A stretch of DNA of 64,000 bases from Streptomyces sp. NBC_00224. Its GTDB lineage: Bacteria > Actinomycetota > Actinomycetes > Streptomycetales > Streptomycetaceae. How positions within the stretch are numbered: position 1 is the first letter of the stretch; every line of letters starts with the position of its first letter. Under the pieces are notes generated by a model. It was not told the DNA's origin, ran no database searches, and saw only the letters and a list, made by a program, of their open reading frames with translations. Made by a program: the position numbers and the translations under genes. This document shows positions 58,101-64,000 of the stretch, one piece after another. The stretch covers positions 806,001-870,000 of the forward strand of contig NZ_CP108106.1 of the NCBI RefSeq assembly GCF_041435195.1, given 5' to 3'.

Positions 58101-61100
58101 GGGCCGGACGAGGCGCCATACGGGGGATGTCCGCGGCGGCGCGGGCGGCCGCCCTGGCCGCCAGGAACCGGGCGCGGGCCGCGACCGCCTCCGACCGGGA
58201 GAGTTCCAGGCGCTCGCGCACCTCGTCGTACGCCCGTACCGCCTCCCGTACGGGTTCCAGGGCACGCCACTGGCGTTCCGCGGAAACGCGCGGGGTCTTT
58301 CCGTGGGCACGGCTCAGCCGCTCCCGGGCGGCCTGCTCGTCCGCGAGCGCGACTCGGTAGCGGGTGTCGGCGGCCTGCCAAGTGCGGGCCCATGCCCGCA
58401 CGTTGTCCCGTTCGCGTACGGCGGCGTCCGTCAGGTCGGCGCGGGCCATCAACGGGTCCAGCGTCGCGCGGTGCTCGGCGAACCAGGGCCGCACGGCCTC
58501 GGTCACCTCGGCTTCGGTGAGCGGGCCGGGTGCGGTCAGCGGGTCAGTGGCCGCCGCATCGGCCAGATGCTGGGGGCCGGGTGCCGGCAGCGGGTAGTCG
58601 GCCAGGTCGTGGGCGGAGGGCTGTGCCACGACGATGTCGTCGCGTACCGCGTCGGCGTCGAAGGGCTCCGGCGCGTTGCCGGTGCGCTGGGCCGGCGGGC
58701 GGCTGTGGTGGAGGAGCGTCTCGTCGGCCCAGGTCCGGGCGCGCGAGAGGCGGGTCTGGGCGGAGGTGAGGTCGCGGCGGCGGTCGGCCAGTTGCTGCTG
58801 GAGTTCGGCGAGCCGTTCCTCGCGCGAGGCCAGTCGTGCCGCCGCCGCGCGCACGGCGGCGGGCAGTGGGTCGTGTCCGGTCGGGGCGGGGGCCGCCGAC
58901 GATGTCGACGCCATGGCGTCCGGTGTGTCGTCGTCCGTGGTGTTCTCGTGCCAGGCGCGTTCCACGTCGGCGCGGGCCTGGGTGAGTTCGGCCGTCAGGT
59001 CGCGCAGGGACCGTACTGTCGCCGCCTCCGTCTTCGCGGCCTCGGTGAACGCCTTGGTCTGCTTCTTCAACGTCGTGGACGCGGCGTCGAGTTCGGGCGT
59101 GAGCAGGCCGTGCCGCCTGGCGAGGTCGTACGAGACCCAGACGTGGATGCCGGCCGTCACGGTGTGCTCGGCGGCGACGGGCGGTCCGACGCGTCTGCTG
59201 ATGTGGTCCGGCAGGAGGTTCCGCACGGCCTGGGGCACGGCTCCGGTGCGCCGGGTGACCTCGGCGAGGTGTCGCCAGTCCACGTCCATGCGGACCAGCA
59301 CCGCTCCGCCCGCCGGCGGCTTGACGGTGGTCAGGGCGGAGGTGCGGCGGTCGAGGGTGAGTCCGTCGATCGCGGTGTCCGGCCAGCCGGGTGTGGACAC
59401 GGTGACGGTGCCCGGGGGGAACGCGACGGACACCGGTGCCAGGCTCGGGCCCGCCGTCAGTCCCGGCTGGTGCACCTGGGTGGTGTCACCGCTGTGCGTG
59501 TGGTTGCCCAGGGCACGTCGACTGCCGCCGATGCCCGCGTCCGGATCGAGGGCGACCACGACCGCACTGTCGAGGTCGATGTTGGCGAACAGCCGCAAGG
59601 TGGCGTCGAACCCGCCGTGCGCGGAGTCGGTGTCGTGCAGTCCGAGGGTGAGCCCCTGCGTGAGCAGCTGGCGGAAGTAGGCGGCGAGGACTTCGTGGCT
59701 GACGGTGTCGGCGTGGACCTGGGCGGCCGCCGCGCCCGGACGGGTGAGGGCGCCGCGGCCCTGGTGCGGGTCGCCGCCTTGGACCAGCGCCGTCCCCGTC
59801 CAGGTTCCGGCCCGGGTGCCCAGGGGCGGGCGGATGCCGCCGCGCGGCAGCGGCCCGGCCGCGTCCAGGACGAACGTCCCGGCCTCGCGAAGCTCGGCGA
59901 TGCCCTCGATCCGGGCGACCGCCAGGGCTTCGGGTCCGGCCGCGAACAGTTCCCGCGCCCGGCGGTACGCGGGCCGCGCGGACCAGTCGGCCAGGGCCCC
60001 GGGGGTGCTCGCGTCGATCAGGGTCGGCCGGGTGGAGACGGCGGCGGGAGCGAAGGGGTGGTGTGCGACGGCGGCCGGTACGGCCAGGGACAGCGGAAGG
60101 TGCTCACGGACCGTGCCCAGGGGGTAGGGCGGGCTGGTGAGCCGATGGCGTCCGCCGTCGACCTCCAGTTGGAAGACGACGGAGAACGCGCTGTCGCCCG
60201 ACACGGAGATACCGCCGTGCGTCACGGTGGAGGTGGCCGATTCGGTCAGGGTCAGGCCGAGCGTGGTGGAGCGAGAGACGCCGGCGCGGTCGTCGAGCGC
60301 CACGGAGATCCCGGTCAGGGCCGACTGCCCCGGGACGGTGGGGCCTTCGGTGACTCGTATGCCCGCGTCGGTGCCCCGGGCCGCCTTGTCGGTGACCGTG
60401 TGCGCCGTGGAGGTCACCTTCGACGCCGACAGTGCGGCGTCGTGCCGCAGCGCGCCAGGGGTGAACGCGGTGCGCTGCACGGACACGGTCAGGCGGGCGC
60501 TGCGCGAGGAGCCGAGGTTCTGGCGGGTCAGGCGCAAGGTGGCGCCGCCGTTCTCCAAGGTGGCGAGCAGGCCGCGTATCCCGCTGGGCGACAGAGTGGC
60601 GCTGCGCCGGGCGAGGCTGCCGAGCTGGTCCTCAAGCAGACCGGCCGGCTCCAGCCAGTCGGCGTGCCGGGGCAGGCCGGTGCCTACCAGCTCCCGGAAC
60701 CGGGTGAGTGCGCCGCTCAGATCGAGGCTGCCGACGGGGAAGGACCCGAGCGCGGCCAGCGGGCCCGCAGTGAACGGGACATGCGGCAGCGGGTCGCCGA
60801 GCCCGTCCTCGTACAGCCCCAGCGCCCTGGCCTCCTCCAGCGGCATCCAGATCAGCACGCCGTCGGGCACGGAGACGATCCGCCCCTGCGGCGCTCTCAC
60901 CCAGGGGCCGGTCGTGGGCAGCGCCAGCAGACCTCGCGGGCTGGAGCGTGCGGCGAGATGCCACTCCACGTCCGCCGCGACCAGGGCGAAGGGCCCGCTG
61001 TAGGCCACGGTGTGGGTGGGGTTGGCCCCCAGCGCGTGGGTCTCGGTGTGGGTGGTGGAGCGCTGGTAGGGCGTCCAGGAGAGCCCGTAGGCGCCCGTGG

Positions 61101-64000
61101 TGCGCAGGGCGTCGTGCTGCTTGGCGCGGAACGCCGCGGCCACGGTCACGCTCGCGTCCCGGGTGGCGGCCAGGGAGTGGCCCGCGCCGGTGGTCACCGA
61201 TCCGATGGCGGACAGGGTGACGTCGCCGGAGTCGACGACGCCCAGCACCCGGGCCCGGCCGAGCCGGGGCCAGGCGCTGACGGACGCGGTGATGTCGGTG
61301 AACGCCGTCTTGCCGAACAGCTCGCCGACGTGCTTGCCCACCACCGCCGCGTCGGCGAAGTCCGCCTCGTTGCGGCCGGGCGCGAAGGACTCGGCGAGCG
61401 CGTGGGAGGCAGGGGTGCCGTCGCTCCGGTAGACCCATGAGTCACCCGAGACCTGTGCCAGCAGTTCCCGCGCGTGCCGGTGGACCGTGGCGGGTGCCAG
61501 GACGTTCTGGACGATGTGGGGGCCTCGCAGCAGTGCGGGCGTCACCCGGTCGGCGACGGGCCGCCCGGAGGACAGCGTCCGCGCCTGCTCGGCGCTCATC
61601 GCCCGCACCGGCGCACCGCCCTCGGTGACGGCGCCACCGGCGGCGGCCAGGGCGGCCGGAACGGCGAGGGTCAGCTGTCCGCCGAAGTCCCGCGCACCCA
61701 GCAGGTCATCGGCCGTGCCGCGGGAGATGAACACATCCGCGGCCAGGAGTTCGCCGGTCGCGACGCGTGCCGCGTTGGCGGGCCGGCGCAGGGAGCGGGC
61801 CGACACCTCGAAGTCCAGGTCGTACGTCCACAGATGCTGGCTTCCGGTGCTGCCGATCCCGCCGTCCGGGTTCAACTGCGGCCCGTAGGTGGCCCCGTAG
61901 GCGCGCTGGCGGCCTCGGCGCAGGCTCAGTCCGGCGGTCGCGCCGTACGCGTCGCCGCCGAGGATGCCGAGGTCCAGCCCGCCGGACCAGCCCTGGGTGC
62001 GGGTGCTGGCGCCGTCGGCGCGGATCGACGACAGTACGTTGTTGGCGAGGCCCAGATCGTGCTGGGTGCCCGCGAACCGCGGGCCGCGCACGCGCGCCCT
62101 GACCTCGACGGTGACGTACTCCTTGAGGGCGGCGCCGAGCCCACTGTCGCCCACCCTGCCGACGCGGTCGAGCTGGATGCGCAGACCGGTGGTGGTGAGC
62201 CGTTCCAGGGCGCTCTCGATCTGCGGCTGCGACAGCGCCTGGTACAGCTTGTGGGTGTTGCGCAGCGCGTTGGCGTAGTCGGCCTCGGCGGAGTCCTTGA
62301 GGAGTCGGCCCTCGCGGAAGCCGTGCGGAGTGTCCTGGTCGGGCCGTACCACCAGGCGGGGATGGCGCTCCCACAGGCTTTCCAGCACCTGGTCGCGTAC
62401 GCGCTCGATGAGCGAGGCGCGCCGCACCGGCTCGCCGCCGGCGTCCTGGGGCGCGGCCACCGCGTCGAGGGCGACGACCACGTGCGGCCCGAAGGTGCCC
62501 GGCCGTTCGGCGGTGGGGAGGTAGGCGGGCGGACGGGGTTCCTGTGCGGTGTCGGTATGCCCGAGGTCACGCTGCCATCGGGCGAGCCGCCGTGCCTCGT
62601 CGCGCGCCATCAGCACGGACGCGGTCAGGTGCGCGGGCTCGCGGTCGGCGCGCGGCGAGCGCCAGGTCTCCCCCAGCCTGCGGACCTCGACGCGGTAGCG
62701 CACCTCGTAGACGCCCGAGTGACCGCGCGTGGTGAGGGTGCGGCCGATCTCGGCGGTGTTGCCGGTGAAGCTGCTCTCGGCGCGCTGCGTGGACCACGTC
62801 AGCGCCCCGCCCGCCTGGACGCGAAGCTGCTGCGCCAGGCCGGGCACGGTCACGGCCGGGCCCAGTGTGCCGGTGAGGCTGCCGCCCTGGGTGCTGCGCC
62901 GGTCGAGGACGGCGGAGACCCGGCCGGTGTCGGCCTTCTTCACCTCGGTCGTGTCGGACGCGGCGCTGAGCGTCGCCGACACCGGACGCAGGCGCAGCTC
63001 GGCGGCGCCCAGCCAGTGCGCGCCGGCCGGGTCCGCCGGGAGCGGTGCGCTCAGGACCGTGGCCTCGGTGGCCGGCCCCAGCAGGGTGCGCAGGCTCTCC
63101 GGCGAGAAGAAGGAGTCGAGGGCCCGGAGGGCCTCGCTGTCCGGCCCGGCCTCGGGGAACGCGGTGCGCGCCCACGTGTACAGGTCGCCGCCGGGGGCGA
63201 CGTCGAGGGGGACGAACAGGCGGGGCCGGTCGCCCGGGGCGAACCGGATGTGCTCGGGCATCCGGTCCGGGAGCACCGGCCGCACCGCGCTGTCCGGCGC
63301 CCGCCACACGAGCCCGCCGGTGATGCGGTACGCGGACTCCCGCACCGGGCCGGACGGTTGTCCGGACCGGTCCAGGGGTGCGGCGACGGCCCTGATGTAC
63401 AGGTCGTCGACGTGGACGTGGCTGCCGTCCTTGCCGACGGCGGTGCTGCTGGTCTGGGCGCGGTGTTCGAAGGCGTACTGGTAGGCGGGTTCCTTGCGGC
63501 GCACGGTGGCACCGACGGAGGCGTACGGGGCGACGGTGCCGGCTCCCGGGCCCAGCGGGAGGGTGGCGCCGAAGGACCGTGTCGCGCCGAGGGACTTGCT
63601 GTCCCCCGTGCCCGGACGGCTGCGGACCTCGGTGTCCACCTTGGTGTCCCCGGCGGCCTTCGCCTCTTCGCCGAGCGGGGTGTAGCGGCTCCAGTCGCCA
63701 TAGTTGGCGGCCTCCACGGTCAGTGTGTGCCGACCGCCGTCCTGGGTGGTGAAGGTGAAGGGGCGGCCGTGGAGGAAGGTGTGCGGGTTGTCGGCGAGCT
63801 CCCGCCGCAGCTCCTCCAGCGCGCCGGGGGCCGGGCGGACATCCGCGTGCAACTCCTCGACCAGCCGCTCGATCCCACGGAAGGCGAGCGCGCCGTGACC
63901 CGCCGAGCGGAGGTTGTACGGCAGTTCGGCCCCGTCGTCGAAGCGGACCAGGCCCTCGGGCCGGTGCTGGGGCGCGACCGCGTCGCGTGCCAGCGCCACG
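52147..64000 (-). CDS. Giant polymorphic-toxin-like protein (N-terminus beyond the window)
   Basis: At least 3,950 residues are in the window, numbered here from the right edge. About 1-1600 is a Thr/Ser/Gly-rich, beta-strand repeat region. About 1640-1760 is a charged coiled coil. About 2237 has a TGSEDGGLFEAL segment in a repeated OTU-like context. About 2540-2700 is nucleotidyltransferase-like (GGGG..., PLQDLDLRL, SAPRLLSDKIVAL). About 2911-2970 is caspase-like, with His in FFDAHG and Cys in VLVACKTG, as in 'lonely Cys' domains. About 3605-3640 has a zinc deaminase pair, HAEQK and PCAACW. A further 300 residues end with an HTH-like FLGVSEAAISKRM. Giant actinobacterial proteins with such C-terminal enzymes are thought to act in inter-bacterial or phage conflict. 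No immunity gene is evident immediately downstream. Confidence 0.85.
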   Translation of the reverse strand, partial: VALARDAVAPQHRPEGLVRFDDGAELPYNLRSAGHGALAFRGIERLVEELHADVRPAPGALEELRRELADNPHTFLHGRPFTFTTQDGGRHTLTVEAANYGDWSRYTPLGEEAKAAGDTKVDTEVRSRPGTGDSKSLGATRSFGATLPLGPGAGTVAPYASVGATVRRKEPAYQYAFEHRAQTSSTAVGKDGSHVHVDDLYIRAVAAPLDRSGQPSGPVRESAYRITGGLVWRAPDSAVRPVLPDRMPEHIRFAPGDRPRLFVPLDVAPGGDLYTWARTAFPEAGPDSEALRALDSFFSPESLRTLLGPATEATVLSAPLPADPAGAHWLGAAELRLRPVSATLSAASDTTEVKKADTGRVSAVLDRRSTQGGSLTGTLGPAVTVPGLAQQLRVQAGGALTWSTQRAESSFTGNTAEIGRTLTTRGHSGVYEVRYRVEVRRLGETWRSPRADREPAHLTASVLMARDEARRLARWQRDLGHTDTAQEPRPPAYLPTAERPGTFGPHVVVALDAVAAPQDAGGEPVRRASLIERVRDQVLESLWERHPRLVVRPDQDTPHGFREGRLLKDSAEADYANALRNTHKLYQALSQPQIESALERLTTTGLRIQLDRVGRVGDSGLGAALKEYVTVEVRARVRGPRFAGTQHDLGLANNVLSSIRADGASTRTQGWSGGLDLGILGGDAYGATAGLSLRRGRQRAYGATYGPQLNPDGGIGSTGSQHLWTYDLDFEVSARSLRRPANAARVATGELLAADVFISRGTADDLLGARDFGGQLTLAVPAALAAAGGAVTEGGAPVRAMSAEQARTLSSGRPVADRVTPALLRGPHIVQNVLAPATVHRHARELLAQVSGDSWVYRSDGTPASHALAESFAPGRNEADFADAAVVGKHVGELFGKTAFTDITASVSAWPRLGRARVLGVVDSGDVTLSAIGSVTTGAGHSLAATRDASVTVAAAFRAKQHDALRTTGAYGLSWTPYQRSTTHTETHALGANPTHTVAYSGPFALVAADVEWHLAARSSPRGLLALPTTGPWVRAPQGRIVSVPDGVLIWMPLEEARALGLYEDGLGDPLPHVPFTAGPLAALGSFPVGSLDLSGALTRFRELVGTGLPRHADWLEPAGLLEDQLGSLARRSATLSPSGIRGLLATLENGGATLRLTRQNLGSSRSARLTVSVQRTAFTPGALRHDAALSASKVTSTAHTVTDKAARGTDAGIRVTEGPTVPGQSALTGISVALDDRAGVSRSTTLGLTLTESATSTVTHGGISVSGDSAFSVVFQLEVDGGRHRLTSPPYPLGTVREHLPLSLAVPAAVAHHPFAPAAVSTRPTLIDASTPGALADWSARPAYRRARELFAAGPEALAVARIEGIAELREAGTFVLDAAGPLPRGGIRPPLGTRAGTWTGTALVQGGDPHQGRGALTRPGAAAAQVHADTVSHEVLAAYFRQLLTQGLTLGLHDTDSAHGGFDATLRLFANIDLDSAVVVALDPDAGIGGSRRALGNHTHSGDTTQVHQPGLTAGPSLAPVSVAFPPGTVTVSTPGWPDTAIDGLTLDRRTSALTTVKPPAGGAVLVRMDVDWRHLAEVTRRTGAVPQAVRNLLPDHISRRVGPPVAAEHTVTAGIHVWVSYDLARRHGLLTPELDAASTTLKKQTKAFTEAAKTEAATVRSLRDLTAELTQARADVERAWHENTTDDDTPDAMASTSSAAPAPTGHDPLPAAVRAAAARLASREERLAELQQQLADRRRDLTSAQTRLSRARTWADETLLHHSRPPAQRTGNAPEPFDADAVRDDIVVAQPSAHDLADYPLPAPGPQHLADAAATDPLTAPGPLTEAEVTEAVRPWFAEHRATLDPLMARADLTDAAVRERDNVRAWARTWQAADTRYRVALADEQAARERLSRAHGKTPRVSAERQWRALEPVREAVRAYDEVRERLELSRSEAVAARARFLAARAAARAAADIPRMAPRPAPWRPDPMPATARTATTDEPRRYTALLTDPEGRPLTLLSPDGERVLDIVEAPTAEPDSGTSFLRSLVHAVDTTTPHLLDTRGLRGNDLASTVRTVAHAVADQLLPEGELATWQRELADTLAPGPADRFTVQDLDAAGITLTAAERQELAAHHRLPRALTLTPEQRLALARLSLLRPGDGRVGDRVDAGWNHAAADLLPVLAARLLGLNLTVVRGDLGHQTFTPPDRLAPLEVTLHVQDHQYRPALGRTDTQAAVREGDTLVLPDGSRYVLRPVTGSEDGGLFEALAAAHGRGESAGDLRARALDGLLREVVEEFPDLGEDVLRGHPFTEDDLAAAGVALDGAGWRRFTETGGLLPEDTVLGAFARGALSRRLFPGAGTTFTEDELRAAGREPGAPFTKGADPQSSTSSLPSGHYTLTAAAHARLSDSERAALTALVLHRPYTSAPSALPRLFHELAVRAVGGLRVVGPDGRVRTYGTPTAASPLLYQDGDHYVAALPATDAAEVPRQGGRFSSAADTLLAALALNGDVPAAPDAQEQTFQGYEHIESEFRLGTAALIERLLIEAIRDEHAVEAVVSLGGGGGVFAYRPQRPLQDLDLRLSLPDGIDAAQRQQIFATVSQLVNPDGGAQAPASTVKGWFGGVEVSVTFGKVPTDQRRLKLAGDETQTVPVTAVSAPRLLSDKIVALANRKPAAPGEGTQGQRPEDELTEKRRRDALDILALTDKLSEDVPAQGKVATALAQVAELGDEVSPKYQPLKKTAFDQAANQLKRAIEKAAKSGQPQSDFVQADWSTLREIGNNLPSAARKAAAPRPQAQGRAQAQSRAQSHSQPQAESQTQQKPAAQAAEQEHVFVLQDGRKIPYSSVQLFEIRDAQGEFLGHASHSADDWARREDFYHRFRTTTDSFRHYRVSEGADRTTASPDGTQAEERLPWRPETSGTDTSRPYFFDAHGAKDGVVLRLKDAAEPADGTAVSEKVVVDGAQFGRFLTSLTKGPAERGDIVLVACKTGQTNDGRSVVAEAAKAAPGRRLYAPDSDVGHSPAIEGEAPDGGVLALLARGEDARGRWVTAYAPGTDEAAAPLAPDASSRSAPPVVAERATPATAQAEADAGADVRGRNTAPGEFTVNTDGQGGFATLIYEGLRGPGAEHEVDPYLSEPAEAGAPRGMRSSFPSDLTQTLTALDGTRFGLSSLGLYTSRNRNAALRYHASLASPEEHRAVQRFYEHVDLASFENLGPAEDFTIIEAQVGPNGGLLLRTKTDGFVELGSEQLAQLVAVLEPERRGYVIFVTAGNSLLAHEGLFLQRQLILPNGLQRFMGAWPAGAWEGMLSKHFDLRYSRSRPLPAVDSDVDMSGSGGTPSHLLPIIATGEAWVAGAQSAPRSHTGPPAPHHPVARASRGDRVGTGSRRIYSRIPLSREQTAWVKTTTNRIIEITSDPSFSQMGRSTEEVTVSGRRSFSDSPEAQSLRHISIRLWNALGQIHQKISAEMPGEAFKREVEVQGALVRDRLVFATNLDRSVEWLHGINSQAGGFWELLRWSPGDRYFLGYTSADSSEARARSDRALKKLDIETSGMDISEGDGLHQAQNAVVEILKSHRAQDQNVRVHKVASSDDPEALHALLTDADYAGHVILVMGPDGARNWDFPMHAEQKILHLLSRAAVTAQDIDSPVIIRGQKRPCAACWLGLTNFREEWNSTRGHLDHSVQFNDNIGNFYQQSLHTLTRHLPHLAGRAEVLEEKLRHNSFISAYSYAGAGIADGSAVSSMSDGAEGSRSYETASESEPEWDDISLPTNENTLHTGSIPRSTSRSSGTGGGRGLGELAKVHQWNVLAVMGDEDLQTRARRADGQDKGGHTHYDERVWSMMKNVIRDYPELGLQAQFSRFLGVSEAAISKRMKTDFIEEVMEPDLVLDGLSVDDRRRIIETMPADFIKTWTECLKRDGTADSSVLNGLWSAELKRVVTDIYQTNPSAAAYIEQFLTLTPGSLAWLRQQI

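Noticed and set aside
58303..61440. 1,045-codon plus-strand frame opposite the giant toxin-like gene
   Set aside because: It is an antisense shadow with low-complexity composition; the minus frame has recognisable structure through the same stretch.

Overview
The window is high-GC actinobacterial DNA, almost certainly from a Streptomyces or a close relative. Signs of this are the strong G/C bias at third codon positions, GTG starts, 4-bp start/stop overlaps, twin-arginine leaders, giant modular enzymes and very large secreted-type proteins.

Positions 1-30710 (minus strand) hold two giant megasynthase genes of a trans-AT polyketide synthase/NRPS hybrid. The upstream gene (16728-30710) starts with a GNAT-type loading domain and an ACP, followed by four KS modules, one of which has lost the KS histidine. 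It overlaps by 4 bp the second gene (1-16731), which has no stop in the window. That gene reads C-A-PCP, KS-DH-KR-MT-ACP-ACP, KS-ACP, C-A-PCP, KS and then a cut-off KR-like region. Neither gene has an acyltransferase domain. Both adenylation domains have glycine-like pocket residues. Divergently transcribed across a 300-bp spacer are a type II thioesterase and an amidase-signature enzyme. A pentapeptide-repeat protein with a Cys cluster lies convergent to the amidase and is a candidate self-protection gene.

Positions 34502-36649 carry a tight three-gene group: a WXG100-like protein, a larger helical protein and a lipoprotein. It resembles a type VII secretion-related cassette. Positions 36714-39566 (minus) encode a BtuCDF-like importer under an apparent cobalamin riboswitch, so vitamin B12 or a related corrinoid is a better substrate guess than a siderophore.

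The most notable part is 40619-47677. A plus-strand operon encodes a Tat-type secreted protein, a MauE-like membrane protein, a MauD-like thioredoxin, a Cys-rich exported protein resembling methylamine dehydrogenase light chain, and a CcdA/MauF-like membrane protein. The last is readable only through an in-frame TGA at codon 24. The TGA sits where CcdA/DsbD proteins have their first active-site Cys (Ser-Pro-[TGA]-Gly), and a GC-rich hairpin with a G-containing apical loop follows at bacterial-SECIS distance. Directly beside it is a complete selenocysteine machinery (selB, selA, tRNA-Sec on minus; selD on plus). I read this as a probable selenocysteine-dependent thiol-disulfide relay serving the Cys-rich exported protein. 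The individual pieces are visible in the sequence; the selenoprotein call is inference.

Positions 47782-50164 (minus) hold an MFS transporter, a HAAS-type membrane protein and its PadR-like regulator. Positions 50421-64000 (minus) hold a single-pass low-complexity membrane protein and the C-terminal 3,950 residues of a giant polymorphic-toxin-like protein. Its recognisable segments are a beta-rich repeat region, a coiled coil, a nucleotidyltransferase-like segment, a caspase-like His/Cys ('lonely Cys') segment and a zinc-dependent deaminase motif pair, followed by an extra HTH-containing tail.
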